64,000 nucleotides of DNA from Candidatus Zipacnadia bacterium (GTDB lineage Bacteria; Armatimonadota; Zipacnadia; Zipacnadales; UBA5352), in assembly GCA_029821735.1 (NCBI GenBank), contig JALGSU010000019.1, forward strand, positions 1-64,000, given 5' to 3'. Positions 27,456 to 35,868 of this stretch are shown one piece after another. Below the pieces are notes generated by a model. That model made no database searches, was not told where the DNA came from, and was given only the letters and a program-made list of their open reading frames with translations. A program made the position numbers and the translations under genes. Position 1 is the first letter of the stretch. Every line of letters starts with the position of its first letter.

Positions 27456-28639
27456 CAGCGGGTCCCTGCCACTATCTCGCTTACGTCCAGCAGATACATC
27501 TGCCGGCCCTGGTCGCAAGAGGAGTCAATCGTCACTTGGGTTCCGTCCACGCTCGAACGAGGATGCAGGTCGCAACGCCACTCGCCAGCGTATTCCGCAG
27601 GGCTCTCGAACCGCCCCAAGTCGATGCGGCGATCGGTTGGCACGTGGTACAGGTAGACGCTCTGGGCCCGCGGATCGCCGCCCGGGTAGGTGTCGTTCAG
27701 GATCCAGTCGACGTCAGCCAGGTAGCTCATGTGTCCGTTTGTAGGCATCTTCTCCTTACCCACCACTTGGGCCTTGTTCGGCTCCCCACCATCCTCGAAA
27801 AGATACGTCGCGTCCTCGCACGACTCGTGCCATGACCAGGCGAGAATGTGGGCAGGATCGCGCCAGATGAAGTGTGAAGTCTTGCCCGAATCATCCACGA
27901 TGTGGATGTCGGAGCCATCGAGGGCGGCAGTTACCATGCGTGTGTCGAAACTCGGAATGCCCTCGCCACGCCAGCGATGCAGGAACTCAAAGCGGGTGCC
28001 GTCAGTGTTGAAGAGGAGATGATTGAGGTAGTGCTGGCGCGTGCTGAGATCGTCGTTGGGGTAAGCGACACGGGCGACGTCAGCGATGGTGACGACTAAC
28101 TCGGCCTCACCAGTGTCCAGATCGATACGCGAAATGCCTGACTCCTCGGGGGCAAGCTCGGCCTCGTATGGGTCGGGGAGGCCAGTGTAACCGTAACCCG
28201 GGCGCATGTGGTTCACTCGGCGGAAATCCGGCGCGACTGCGGTCTTCCCGTCCGGGCTCACCGTGTAGACCGCGTGCGGGATTGTGCGGCGATCGCCCGT
28301 GGTGACGTCGAGGATGTGGCAAACGAAGCGATCGCCCTCACGGTCGTTCCAGAGCACCTCGGTGTCCGAGCTCGGCCGCCACTGCAACATGCAGCCCTGC
28401 TGCCAACACCAGGCGCGAGTCTCGCCGAACTCGATCCAGTGATCGTCATCCTCGGTGTCGATCAGACCAACGCGGATGACTTCGTCAGGCTCCGGTGAGC
28501 GATGCTCGAAGTCGACCTCCATACCCAGTATGAAACGTCCGGTCGGGTCGAACTGGAGCTTATCATAATAGGCGAACCAGTGGTACTTCGGGCCGCTGGT
28601 GATGCGTCGCACCGGGACGTTGGCTGTATAGCCGGACAT
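27455..28639 (-). CDS. Oligogalacturonate-lyase-like beta-propeller protein
   Basis: A 394-residue cytoplasmic protein. PKYHWFAYYDKLQFDPTGRFILGMEVDFEHRSP near the start, CMLQWRPSSDTEVLWND, YTVSPDGKTAVAPDFRRV and HFIWRDPAHILAWSW are repeated W-R-P/S-P-D-G strands of a TolB/WD40-like seven-bladed propeller. The family resemblance is to oligogalacturonate lyase (PL22), a cytoplasmic pectin-fragment enzyme. The His residues near HHYLNHLLFN-type (QHYLNHLLFN, about 205) and GHMSY (about 300) are candidate metal ligands. Whether it is catalytic is unproven. It sits downstream of the sulfatase and is coupled to the ICMT-like gene. Confidence 0.65.
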   Translation of the reverse strand: MSGYTANVPVRRITSGPKYHWFAYYDKLQFDPTGRFILGMEVDFEHRSPEPDEVIRVGLIDTEDDDHWIEFGETRAWCWQQGCMLQWRPSSDTEVLWNDREGDRFVCHILDVTTGDRRTIPHAVYTVSPDGKTAVAPDFRRVNHMRPGYGYTGLPDPYEAELAPEESGISRIDLDTGEAELVVTIADVARVAYPNDDLSTRQHYLNHLLFNTDGTRFEFLHRWRGEGIPSFDTRMVTAALDGSDIHIVDDSGKTSHFIWRDPAHILAWSWHESCEDATYLFEDGGEPNKAQVVGKEKMPTNGHMSYLADVDWILNDTYPGGDPRAQSVYLYHVPTDRRIDLGRFESPAEYAGEWRCDLHPRSSVDGTQVTIDSSCDQGRQMYLLDVSEIVAGTR

Positions 28640-28664
28640 GCGGAGTCCTCCATGGACGCGACTG

Positions 28665-29972
28665 CTACAAAACCAGTGGATCGTCGACGCCGCGCTGCCA
28701 TTGCTGGAGCTCGGAACGCAGGCGGCTGACTTCGGGCTGGTGCGCGGAATCGCCCGCCAGGTTGCTCTGTTCCCACGGGTCCTCCGACAGATCGAAGAGC
28801 TGCGTGGTGTTGACGCCGTCTACGAAGTACTCGATGAGCTTGAAGCGCTGGTCGCGGACCGCGCGCTGACCGTTCATGTACGCGTGGAAGGTGAGGTCAT
28901 AGGCGCTGTCGGCCTGCTCGGCAATCATGGGCGCAAGTGAACGGCTCTCGACAGTCACTGGCGCTTGCACTCCGACCAGATCGCACAGCGTCGGGAAGCA
29001 ATCGTGCAGGTAGCACAGCCCATCCCGGGCCTCCCCCACCGGCAAGCCCGGACCTGCCATGACCAACGGCACGCGCATCGAGTGCTCATACATATTCTGT
29101 TTGCCCATGAGGCCATGCTGGCCAACGGCGAGGCCGTTGTCGCCGGCGAAGACAACGATGGTGTCATCTGCGCGGCCGGTGGCATCGAGGGCATCAAGCA
29201 CCCGACCGATGTGGGCGTCGAGGTGGGTGATCATCGCGTGGTAGGCCGCGATATGCTCCTGGACGACCTCCGGCGTGCGCGGGAAAGGCGCGAGCATCTC
29301 ATCACGAATGCGGAGCTCACCGTTGTCGAAGGGATGCTCGGGCATGAAGTTGTCGGGCACGCGCATCTTCCCCGGATCATAGAGATCGGCGTACTCGCGC
29401 GGGGCCATGCGCGGGTCATGGGGGGCTGTGTACGAAACGTAGGCGTAGAAGGGATCGTCACCATCGTATGACTGAAGGAAAGCCACCGCGGAGTCGCTGA
29501 AAAGCTCACTGGAAAATGCCTTGCCTACGTATTGCAGCCCCTGATCATACTGCCCCTCGGGGTCGAAGTCGAAGCACGGGACCTCCATGTGATTGGACAT
29601 GCCCCCGTAGAAGATACCGTCGCCGGCGGTGAAGCTCCGAGCGTAGCTGGTGGGCTGATTGTGCCATTTGCCAGTTCCGAAGGTGGTGTATCCGGCCTCG
29701 CGCAGAGCCTGGGGCATGGTGACGTAGTCGCCGCAATCGAGCGGGGCGTGGTAGAGGTTGCGACCGGTGTTGAGCATGGCCCGGCTCGGGCAGCAGACGG
29801 CCGGAACGGTCGAGCCCATGATCGTGCAATGCGTGAAGCTTGTGCCACGCGCGATCAGGCGGTCGATGTTTGGTGTGATGACCTCGGGGTTGCCCGCCGC
29901 CGCTACGGCGTCGAACCGCTGGTCATCAGTGAACAGGAAGAGGATGTTTGGTCTACCGGTTGCTTCACTCAT
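28665..29972 (-). CDS. Type I (formylglycine) sulfatase, no signal peptide
   Basis: A 435-residue alkaline-phosphatase-superfamily sulfatase. ATG 29972 lies 10 bases after GGAGG; GTG 29978 is less likely. NILFLFTDDQR (Asp16-Asp17 metal ligands) opens the chain. The activation motif CCPSRAMLNTGR has C60-x-P-S-R, with a second Cys as x, so it is a Cys-type sulfatase needing conversion to formylglycine. GTGKWH, HDPRM and FAGDNGLAVGQHGLMGKQNMYEHSMRVPL supply further metal and sulfate ligands. There is no signal peptide, so it appears cytoplasmic, unlike most family members. No maturation enzyme is in the window. It probably removes sulfate from a sugar imported by the cell. Confidence 0.88.
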   Translation of the reverse strand: MSEATGRPNILFLFTDDQRFDAVAAAGNPEVITPNIDRLIARGTSFTHCTIMGSTVPAVCCPSRAMLNTGRNLYHAPLDCGDYVTMPQALREAGYTTFGTGKWHNQPTSYARSFTAGDGIFYGGMSNHMEVPCFDFDPEGQYDQGLQYVGKAFSSELFSDSAVAFLQSYDGDDPFYAYVSYTAPHDPRMAPREYADLYDPGKMRVPDNFMPEHPFDNGELRIRDEMLAPFPRTPEVVQEHIAAYHAMITHLDAHIGRVLDALDATGRADDTIVVFAGDNGLAVGQHGLMGKQNMYEHSMRVPLVMAGPGLPVGEARDGLCYLHDCFPTLCDLVGVQAPVTVESRSLAPMIAEQADSAYDLTFHAYMNGQRAVRDQRFKLIEYFVDGVNTTQLFDLSEDPWEQSNLAGDSAHQPEVSRLRSELQQWQRGVDDPLVL

Positions 29973-30002
29973 CAGCACAGGGCCTCCAAATGGGTGCCTG
30001 GG

Positions 30003-31058
30003 TCACGGCGCATCATTCGTCGCACGTCCGCCAAGCACCTCGCGGAATATCTCGGCCACGGTCGGGCGATCCATGATGTAGCCAAGGTCAGCCACCTGGA
30101 TGGCGGAAGCACCGCTGGCGATGACCAGGTTCAGTTCCTCCCGCACGCGCTTGGGCGAACGCGCATGCAGAGTCGAACGGGCGTCGAAGCCGATGAACGG
30201 GGCAGCCAGGTGGTCGGGATAGTCGTCCTGCTGATGTGCGACGAGCCAGTCGGCGCGCCTCTGCACTTTGTCCAGCGGCCAGTGAGGGCGGAAGAACCAG
30301 GCGACAGTCTCGCCCGCGGTGTCCAGGTCGAGACGATGGCCATAGTAGGGATTGGGGCGATACCAGGGCCAGATGTGGATGGTCAGTTCGATCTCCGGGT
30401 TAGCCTCGCGAGCTGTCGCGGCCATCTCGTTGATGAACTCCACCAACGTCTCCTCGGCGAACAACTCCTCCGAGCGACGGAGGCCCATACGTGGATGCTT
30501 GGCGCGGAAGGAGGCAAGCTGCTCTTCACAGACCGGGCAGTGACAGCGCAGGTAGTTGATGTAACCTATACCGTCGAGGGCGAGGCCATCGATCGGGAGA
30601 CGAGCGTAGGCCGCGGTTCGCTCCCGCGCTTGTTCGCGCACAGCAGGTTGGTTCCAGCAAGGGAGTTCGCCCTGGAATACCTCGACATCGTCGAGGGGTT
30701 CACCGCCATACTGGTAGCCGAGGACGGGCTCGTCCGGGCGAGAGGCCAACTGCTCGGCAGTCATCATCTGCCGGGTCGCTGCGTCGCTGTGGGAGTAGAT
30801 GGTCGAGAGATACAGCTTAATGCCGCGCGCGTGACATTGCTCGCGCATAAAGGCGAGTTTGCCGTGCGGCGGCGAGCACATGATGACATTGAAACCGAGG
30901 TCGGCTGCGGCATCGGCCATGGCCGTCAGCCCCGCCTCCGTCCGGTGGTCCATACTCCACTCCCACACGCCGCGCCACTGAAGTTGCTGCTCCTGCGCGG
31001 CTGCAAGGCCGCAGAAGGTGGCCAGAATGGCAGTTATCACGGCGCAATGTCGATGCAT
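30003..31058 (-). CDS. Secreted TIM-barrel (GHL10-like) protein
   Basis: A 351-residue exported protein; ATG 31058 follows GGGAGG and begins a signal peptide (HCAVITAILATFCGLAAAQ). The longer frame to 31211 has no ribosome site. WRGVWEWSMD, LGFNVIMCSPPHGK, ARGIKLYLSTIY, IDGLALDGIGYINY and NPEIELTIHIWPWYRPNPYYG trace the alternating strands of a glycosidase-like TIM barrel. A CHCPVCEEQ Cys cluster (about residue 180) follows the presumed beta-4 strand with the Asp of LDGI as a catalytic candidate. The substrate is unknown. It is the first gene of the minus-strand run that ends at 22548. Confidence 0.6.
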   Translation of the reverse strand: MHRHCAVITAILATFCGLAAAQEQQLQWRGVWEWSMDHRTEAGLTAMADAAADLGFNVIMCSPPHGKLAFMREQCHARGIKLYLSTIYSHSDAATRQMMTAEQLASRPDEPVLGYQYGGEPLDDVEVFQGELPCWNQPAVREQARERTAAYARLPIDGLALDGIGYINYLRCHCPVCEEQLASFRAKHPRMGLRRSEELFAEETLVEFINEMAATAREANPEIELTIHIWPWYRPNPYYGHRLDLDTAGETVAWFFRPHWPLDKVQRRADWLVAHQQDDYPDHLAAPFIGFDARSTLHARSPKRVREELNLVIASGASAIQVADLGYIMDRPTVAEIFREVLGGRATNDAP

Positions 31059-31238
31059 GGCGGGGCCTCCCTGGGTGTCTGTGCAGCAGATGATTGTCCG
31101 TAGCGCGGAACTTACCTCCCTCGACTTGTAACGACTGCGCGCCCTGGACCGAAGGCAGGTGTGGCAGCATTCCATGAGGAAGATCGATACCCGCGCGCAC
31201 ACCGGAATCATCCATACAGTCGAAGGAACGAACCAAAT

Positions 31239-32507
31239 ATGACTCGACGCATCTGCATGGCCGCGACCCTATTGCTCCTAGCCGCCGCTTGGGCCCTGGC
31301 AGCCGATCCAGTGATAAAGGTGCGAACCGATCGCGAGGATGCCATGTATCTGTGCGGCGAACAAGCGATCTTCACTGTCGACGTGACCGTCGATGGTGAC
31401 GCTGTCACAGAGGGGACAGTGACCTACGCGCTCAGCAACGACGGCGTGGGTGACCTCGGACGCGGCGATCTGGCGCTTGGGGTCGAGGCGCCGACAGTGA
31501 GCGGCTCGCTGGATGCTCCGGGAATTCTCCGCTGCACAGTCACCTACAAGGGCGAGGCCAAGAACTTCTATGGTTTCGGCGGGGCCGCGTGTGAGCCGGA
31601 GAGGATCGGCTCTACAGCCATCGTTCCGGAGGACTTCGACGAGTACTGGGAGGCCGAGAAGGCCGCCCTGCGGGCCATCCCGATGGACGCGCGACTGGAG
31701 GAGAAAGAGAGTGTCTCAGACGCTTATCGAGTCTTCAAGATCAGCATGGTCAACGTTGACGACCGGCGCACCTACGGATGGATTGCCATCCCGAATGGCG
31801 AGGGACCGTTCCCGGCGCTGATGACCTTCACCGCGGCGGGCGTGCGCGGCTCAAGCTACGGTAGCGCTGCCGCCGCTGCGAACGCTGGTTACCTCGGCAT
31901 GCACATCATCCACCACAACTTCGATATGGAGACCCCCAAAGAGGTGACTGATGCACTTGCGACGGGCGAGCTGAGCGGCTACTGGCACCAAGGCAAAGAG
32001 CACCGCGACACCTTCTACTTCCACCATGTGTTTCTCGGATGCGTGCGAGCGCTTGACTATCTGACCTCGCGACCTGAGTGGGATGGCGAGCACCTGACCG
32101 TGACCGGTTCAAGCCAGGGCGGCGGGCTGTCGATCTGCCTCGCGGGCCTGCACGAGAAGGTCACCGCACTTGCCGCAAACGTCCCGACGCTATGCGATCA
32201 CGGAGGCATCGTGCAGGGGCGGATGTCGGGCTGGCCACGGCTGGTGCCGGCGGATGATGACGGCACCATCGCGACTGTCTCGGGCTACTACGACGCCACA
32301 AACTTCGCGGCACGATTCGAGGGCGCCGCGTGGGTAACCGTGGGCCTGATCGACCGGACCTGCCCGCCCACTTCGGTCTACTCGGCATACAACTCGCTGC
32401 CGGGCGAGAAGGTCATGCTCAGCTACCCGCAGATGGGACACTCGGTACCGCCCGAGTATGGTGCGGTGCGAAGGCAGTGGATAAACGAGCACTCAGGTAT
32501 TGAGTAG
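31239..32507 (+). CDS. Secreted acetyl xylan esterase-like (CE7) hydrolase
   Basis: A 422-residue exported protein starting at ATG 31239 with signal peptide MAATLLLLAAAWALA; the ribosome site (AAGGAA) is weak. Residues about 25-110 form an Ig-like sandwich; about 125-420 form an alpha/beta hydrolase of the acetyl xylan esterase/cephalosporin deacetylase type (DFDEYWEAEKAAL, YGWIAIPNGEGPFPAL). The triad is visible: Ser292 in GSSQGG, Asp372 in LIDRTCPP and His401 in MGHSVPP. It would remove acetyl groups from a polysaccharide in the periplasm or outside. It is divergent from the glycosidase-like run, sharing a 180-base promoter region, and ends at a hairpin terminator. Confidence 0.85.
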   Translation: MTRRICMAATLLLLAAAWALAADPVIKVRTDREDAMYLCGEQAIFTVDVTVDGDAVTEGTVTYALSNDGVGDLGRGDLALGVEAPTVSGSLDAPGILRCTVTYKGEAKNFYGFGGAACEPERIGSTAIVPEDFDEYWEAEKAALRAIPMDARLEEKESVSDAYRVFKISMVNVDDRRTYGWIAIPNGEGPFPALMTFTAAGVRGSSYGSAAAAANAGYLGMHIIHHNFDMETPKEVTDALATGELSGYWHQGKEHRDTFYFHHVFLGCVRALDYLTSRPEWDGEHLTVTGSSQGGGLSICLAGLHEKVTALAANVPTLCDHGGIVQGRMSGWPRLVPADDDGTIATVSGYYDATNFAARFEGAAWVTVGLIDRTCPPTSVYSAYNSLPGEKVMLSYPQMGHSVPPEYGAVRRQWINEHSGIE

Positions 32508-32528
32508 CTGACCAAGCAAGATAACTGA

Positions 32529-32559
32529 AACGGCCCGGTGGCATAGCCACCGGGCCGTT
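32529..32559. terminator. Hairpin terminator between convergent genes
   Basis: A perfect 13-base inverted repeat (AACGGCCCGGTGG at 32529-32541, CCACCGGGCCGTT at 32547-32559) with a 5-base loop lies between the esterase stop (32507) and the cyclophilin stop (32585). A-rich and T-ending arms give short A/T tails on both sides, so it can serve both convergent genes. Confidence 0.85.
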
Positions 32560-32584
32560 CACTTACGTGTGGGAGGCTGCGAGG

Positions 32585-33274
32585 CTACTGGATGCGTGCC
32601 TCGGCGGCAGCCTCACGCGCCACAGCAGCGAATGGTGACTCGCTCTCGATCGTGACTGATGTCATGACGTCGCCGATGGCGATGCTGTCGACGACGTCCA
32701 TGCCCTCGGTGACCTCGCCGAAGACGGCGTAGTCGTTATCCAGAAAGCCCACGCGGCTGACCCCACCAAGGCAGACAAAGAACTGGCTGCCGGCGGAATC
32801 GGGTGCCGAAGAGCTCGCCATGGAGAGCACGCCGCGATCATGCTTAAGTTCGGGCGAGACCTCCAGCGGAATGGTGAAGCCCGGTCCGCCAAAGCCATTG
32901 CCGTCGGGGCAGCCGCCTTGGATGACGAAGCCGGGGTCCACGCGGTGGATGGTGAGACCATCGTAGAAGCCGTCATCGATCAGGAGAATGAAGCTTCCTG
33001 CGGTAATCGGCGCTTTCTCGTCGAAGAGGCGACAGACGATATCGCCCTTCTCGGTCGCTATCTTGACGATCGTCTCTGTTCCTTCGCTCACTAGTGTTTC
33101 CTCCTCAGTTGTTGCCGGCGCGGTCTGTTCGGCGTCCGCGGGCGGATCGATCTCCACCGGCGGCTCCTCGACAATCACGCCTCCATCAGCGGGCGGCTCG
33201 ACGTCGGGCTTACAGCCTGTCACGACAGTTAGCGCGACGAGCGCGAGTATCATGGCGATTGAAGCGATGCGCAT
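32585..33274 (-). CDS. Lipoprotein cyclophilin-type peptidyl-prolyl isomerase
   Basis: A 229-residue protein from ATG 33274 (GGGAGGA ribosome site at about 9 bases). The first 21 residues end in a lipobox (VVTGC), so it is probably lipid-anchored. A Pro/Glu/acidic linker (about 22-70) precedes a cyclophilin domain: KIATEKGDIVCRLF, IHRVDPGFVIQGGCPDGNG, GVLSMA, GSQFFVCLG, YAVFGEVTEGMDVVD. The Arg, Gln and Phe of the active site are present. It would catalyse proline isomerisation of envelope proteins. It is followed by the terminator at 32529. Confidence 0.92.
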   Translation of the reverse strand: MRIASIAMILALVALTVVTGCKPDVEPPADGGVIVEEPPVEIDPPADAEQTAPATTEEETLVSEGTETIVKIATEKGDIVCRLFDEKAPITAGSFILLIDDGFYDGLTIHRVDPGFVIQGGCPDGNGFGGPGFTIPLEVSPELKHDRGVLSMASSSAPDSAGSQFFVCLGGVSRVGFLDNDYAVFGEVTEGMDVVDSIAIGDVMTSVTIESESPFAAVAREAAAEARIQ

Positions 33275-33373
33275 GCGTTGGTTCCTCCCTATTGTGGTAA
33301 GCGACCGCCCCGCGCTCTCGCGCACGGGGCGGATGCTGCTTCGCCGCCGGACGTAGCAGGTCCTGCCCGGCGC

Positions 33374-34204
33374 TCAATCTTGGGCAGCGTCGACCAGAGC
33401 GCGAAGCTCGTGCAGGAATGCTTTCGCTGACGTGAGCGACTTGCCAGGCCCGCCGTAGTACATGCGGTCCAGGTCAACGTCGGCCCAGATGATTGTCTCG
33501 GCGTGCAAATTGGCGGCGGTGACAATCTGACCGTTCGGGTCGAGGATATAGCTGTCACCGTAGCCAACTCCCTCGCGCCCGAGGCTCTCCTGACAGCCGC
33601 GCTCGACGTTGTTGCCCCGCACGAAGAACACACGGTTCTCGACCGCGCGCGCAATGTGATCGCTGCGCACATGCACGTAGTGGTCGATGAGGCGCTCGGC
33701 ACCAATGTAGTTGTAGTGCGGCGCGAAGATGAGCTGCGCGCCCTTCATGGCGAGGATGCGCGTGGGCTCGATATAGCCGCCGTCTGCGCAGATGACAATG
33801 CCGAACTTCACGCCGTCCTTCTCGAAGACGGGGGTCTCGCGCCCCGGCTTGAAGTATGCAATGCAGGGGAAAGCCTTCGAGTAAGCACCAATCAGCTCGC
33901 CGCGCTCCACGAGAATAACCGTGTTGTAGAGGTCGTCGCCGCGCACTTCGTTGAAGCCGACCATGAACATCGAGGGGTATTCTGCGGTAGTTTCAAGAAC
34001 GTGTGCGATCTGCGAGCCGTCGATCGGCCAGGCGTTCGCGCGACAGCCCTCCTCGGACGACCAATAGCCACCGAGAAATGACTCCGGGAAGGAGATTATG
34101 TCCAGACCCATCTCAGCAGCGCTGGCAAGGCCTTCGGTGACGGTATGTAGATTCGCGTCAAAATCGCCGGCGTGACAGTAGCACTGACTGTGACCGATGC
34201 GCAT
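33374..34204 (-). CDS. Carbon-nitrogen hydrolase (nitrilase superfamily)
   Basis: A 276-residue cytoplasmic protein; ATG 34204 has GAGGAGGAG upstream, while the frame's earlier start at 34276 has none. The catalytic triad is in place: Glu41 in FPESF, Lys110 in YSKAFPCIAYFKPG, and Cys139 in GIVICADGGY. Length and motif spacing fit amidase or carbamoylase branches of the superfamily. The substrate cannot be told from sequence. It lies 72 bases behind an interrupted small gene and 99 bases ahead of the cyclophilin gene. Confidence 0.88.
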   Translation of the reverse strand: MRIGHSQCYCHAGDFDANLHTVTEGLASAAEMGLDIISFPESFLGGYWSSEEGCRANAWPIDGSQIAHVLETTAEYPSMFMVGFNEVRGDDLYNTVILVERGELIGAYSKAFPCIAYFKPGRETPVFEKDGVKFGIVICADGGYIEPTRILAMKGAQLIFAPHYNYIGAERLIDHYVHVRSDHIARAVENRVFFVRGNNVERGCQESLGREGVGYGDSYILDPNGQIVTAANLHAETIIWADVDLDRMYYGGPGKSLTSAKAFLHELRALVDAAQD

Positions 34205-34276
34205 GTTGCTCCTCCTCGCGGCTCTTGATGATGAAGCTATGCGCCATCGGGCTTTGCGTGACCTCCGCTCAAGCAT

Positions 34277-34729
34277 TCAAGGTTCGGCCGCCCGACGGTT
34301 CGCCGGGCGGCCGGAGGGAGATTTGAGGACATAGTCGTCCTTGTCGTGGATCTCGCTGAAGTAGTATTGGATGGCGTACTGTAGGTACGCGTCTGTGAAG
34401 ACCTTCTCGGCAATCTTCCGGCTCTATGCGTTCGGATCCGTGAGAGTGACACATGTCCGGATCGTGCCACTCGTGCCCACCGTATGTACCGGATAGGGCG
34501 CCCAGACGGGCACCCACGTCGGTGTCCCACTCACCACAAGGCGAGCATAAACTTTGTAGGACTGGTCGCCGACGACGAAGACGGTGAACTTCCCATCCGC
34601 GCCGATGCCTTCCTCTGAGTTGTAGTATTCTGCCGGAACGCCGAGCTTCTCGAATTTCACCCGCCTGCCATAGGAAGAAATCGGCCACTCGTGGACATAC
34701 CCGGTTATCGTGAACTCCGCTTCAGGCAT
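34277..34729 (-). pseudogene. Small unknown protein with in-frame TAG
   Basis: From ATG 34729 the frame gives 101 residues (EFTITGYVHEWPISSYGRR, VKFEKLGVPAEYYNSEEGIG, YKVYARLVVSG) to a TAG at 34424-34426. The same frame continues for 48 more codons with protein-like sequence (KIAEKVFTDAYLQYAIQYYF) to TGA at 34277. Without the TAG it would be a 150-residue protein. No signal peptide or known family is seen; the first part looks beta-rich. A 10-base GC-rich inverted repeat at 34285-34313 overlaps the end. Options are a nonsense mutation, amber read-through, a sequence error, or an independent short gene ending at 34424 beside a remnant. Confidence 0.5.
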
Positions 34730-34856
34730 AGAACTGGCACCCTCCTCATAGTCATCTCGGTGAGACGGCACTGGAACTCTCGCAGAGCCTGGTCACCTCC
34801 CCCTCAAGCGCCCCTCGTTGGCAGCGCACTAGCACATCGCTTCCCGCCAAGCCTGG

Positions 34857-35834
34857 TCAGTATCTGGGCATCGGGCCCATCGCGGCGACGGTGTTGATCC
34901 AGCGATCAACCTGGAAGTCGCGCGCGGCCGCGGAGGGCGTCACCTCCGCTGAACCCGCGGCGAGCAGGTCGAGCGTGCCATCGCCGGAGGCCTGCCATCG
35001 AAGCGCGCCTTGCAGTTGGCCGTCACGGGTGATCTGACCACTGCCGGTGAAGTCGTCACCGAGTGTGAAGCGTCCCTCGGTACCATCGGGGGCGCTGACG
35101 TTCCAGATCTCGCCACGGTCGGCGGTACCGTCGATCGCGAAGTCGAGAGGCTGGCCTGCAGGCGGAGTGAATGTGCCCGTGGCGCCCGTACCAAAGTCCG
35201 GCAGCAGCGGATCACGGCCCCTGCCAGTAAACGGCGTGCGCAGTTGCATCGCCGAACCATCCGGCAAGTCGAGAGCGAGCACGTCGAGGCCCGCCCTGTC
35301 ATGGGTGAGCACGAAATCCATCTTGCGTCCGTCGGTAAGGATGGCTGAGCCGACCCGTTGCGAAATGTCACTGTCGCGCTCAGTGCCGTACGTGAAGTCG
35401 AGCTGCGTGCCATCTGACAGCTCATTGAAGATGTCTTGAGCAACATGGGGTCCATCGCGGCGCGGGAGACTCCAGGTGATGTGCGAACTCGTGCCGTCGG
35501 GGTAAAGGATCGTGCCATGGCCACCGTTCACGATGGTGTCAACGTAGTCGTAGGTGGAGCAGTCGCTGTTGGTGCCCCAAGTGTGAGCGCTGCCGTCGGA
35601 CAACACCTCCCAGTCTGAGTCGCGCTGACACGGACCGCCCTTAATATCCTGATCGTAGAGCACATTGATCCAGCTTCGGGCGAGCAATACCGCGCTGACA
35701 TTGTCAGCGGCAATGTCCTGCAGATCCGCGCTCTGGATTGTTGCTATGGTCACGCCCGGCCCCGAGCACCCCACCGCCACCAGCGCGCCAACCAGGCCCG
35801 CAGCTAGAACACTTCGCTTCAAGAGACGAATCAC
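34857..35834 (-). CDS. Lipoprotein of unknown function
   Basis: A 325-residue protein. I start it at GTG 35834, which follows AGGAGGGG by 7 bases, because the signal sequence (LLKRSVLAAGLVGALVAVGC) begins right after it; the frame is open to 35894. The lipobox is VAVGC. The mature part is beta-rich with repeated D-G turns (LSDGSAHTWG, YPDGTSSHITW, LSDGTQLDFTYG, LTDGRKMDFVL, LPDGSAMQLRT), like a series of short beta-hairpins. No family is recognised. It is 34 bases behind the FecR-TPR-barrel gene, so it is the third gene of that operon and may be a partner lipoprotein of the barrel. Confidence 0.75.
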   Translation of the reverse strand: MIRLLKRSVLAAGLVGALVAVGCSGPGVTIATIQSADLQDIAADNVSAVLLARSWINVLYDQDIKGGPCQRDSDWEVLSDGSAHTWGTNSDCSTYDYVDTIVNGGHGTILYPDGTSSHITWSLPRRDGPHVAQDIFNELSDGTQLDFTYGTERDSDISQRVGSAILTDGRKMDFVLTHDRAGLDVLALDLPDGSAMQLRTPFTGRGRDPLLPDFGTGATGTFTPPAGQPLDFAIDGTADRGEIWNVSAPDGTEGRFTLGDDFTGSGQITRDGQLQGALRWQASGDGTLDLLAAGSAEVTPSAAARDFQVDRWINTVAAMGPMPRY

Positions 35835-35868
35835 GACAATTCCCCTCCTCGATGAGGCCTCGGCCATA

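Noticed and set aside
34285..34313. GC-rich inverted repeat as a terminator
   Set aside because: It lies within the read-through frame of the small interrupted gene and has no T tract, so I did not list it separately.
34269..34688. A 139-codon minus-strand open frame
   Set aside because: It is rich in Arg/Gly/Cys with no family pattern and overlaps the better-supported frame starting at 34729.
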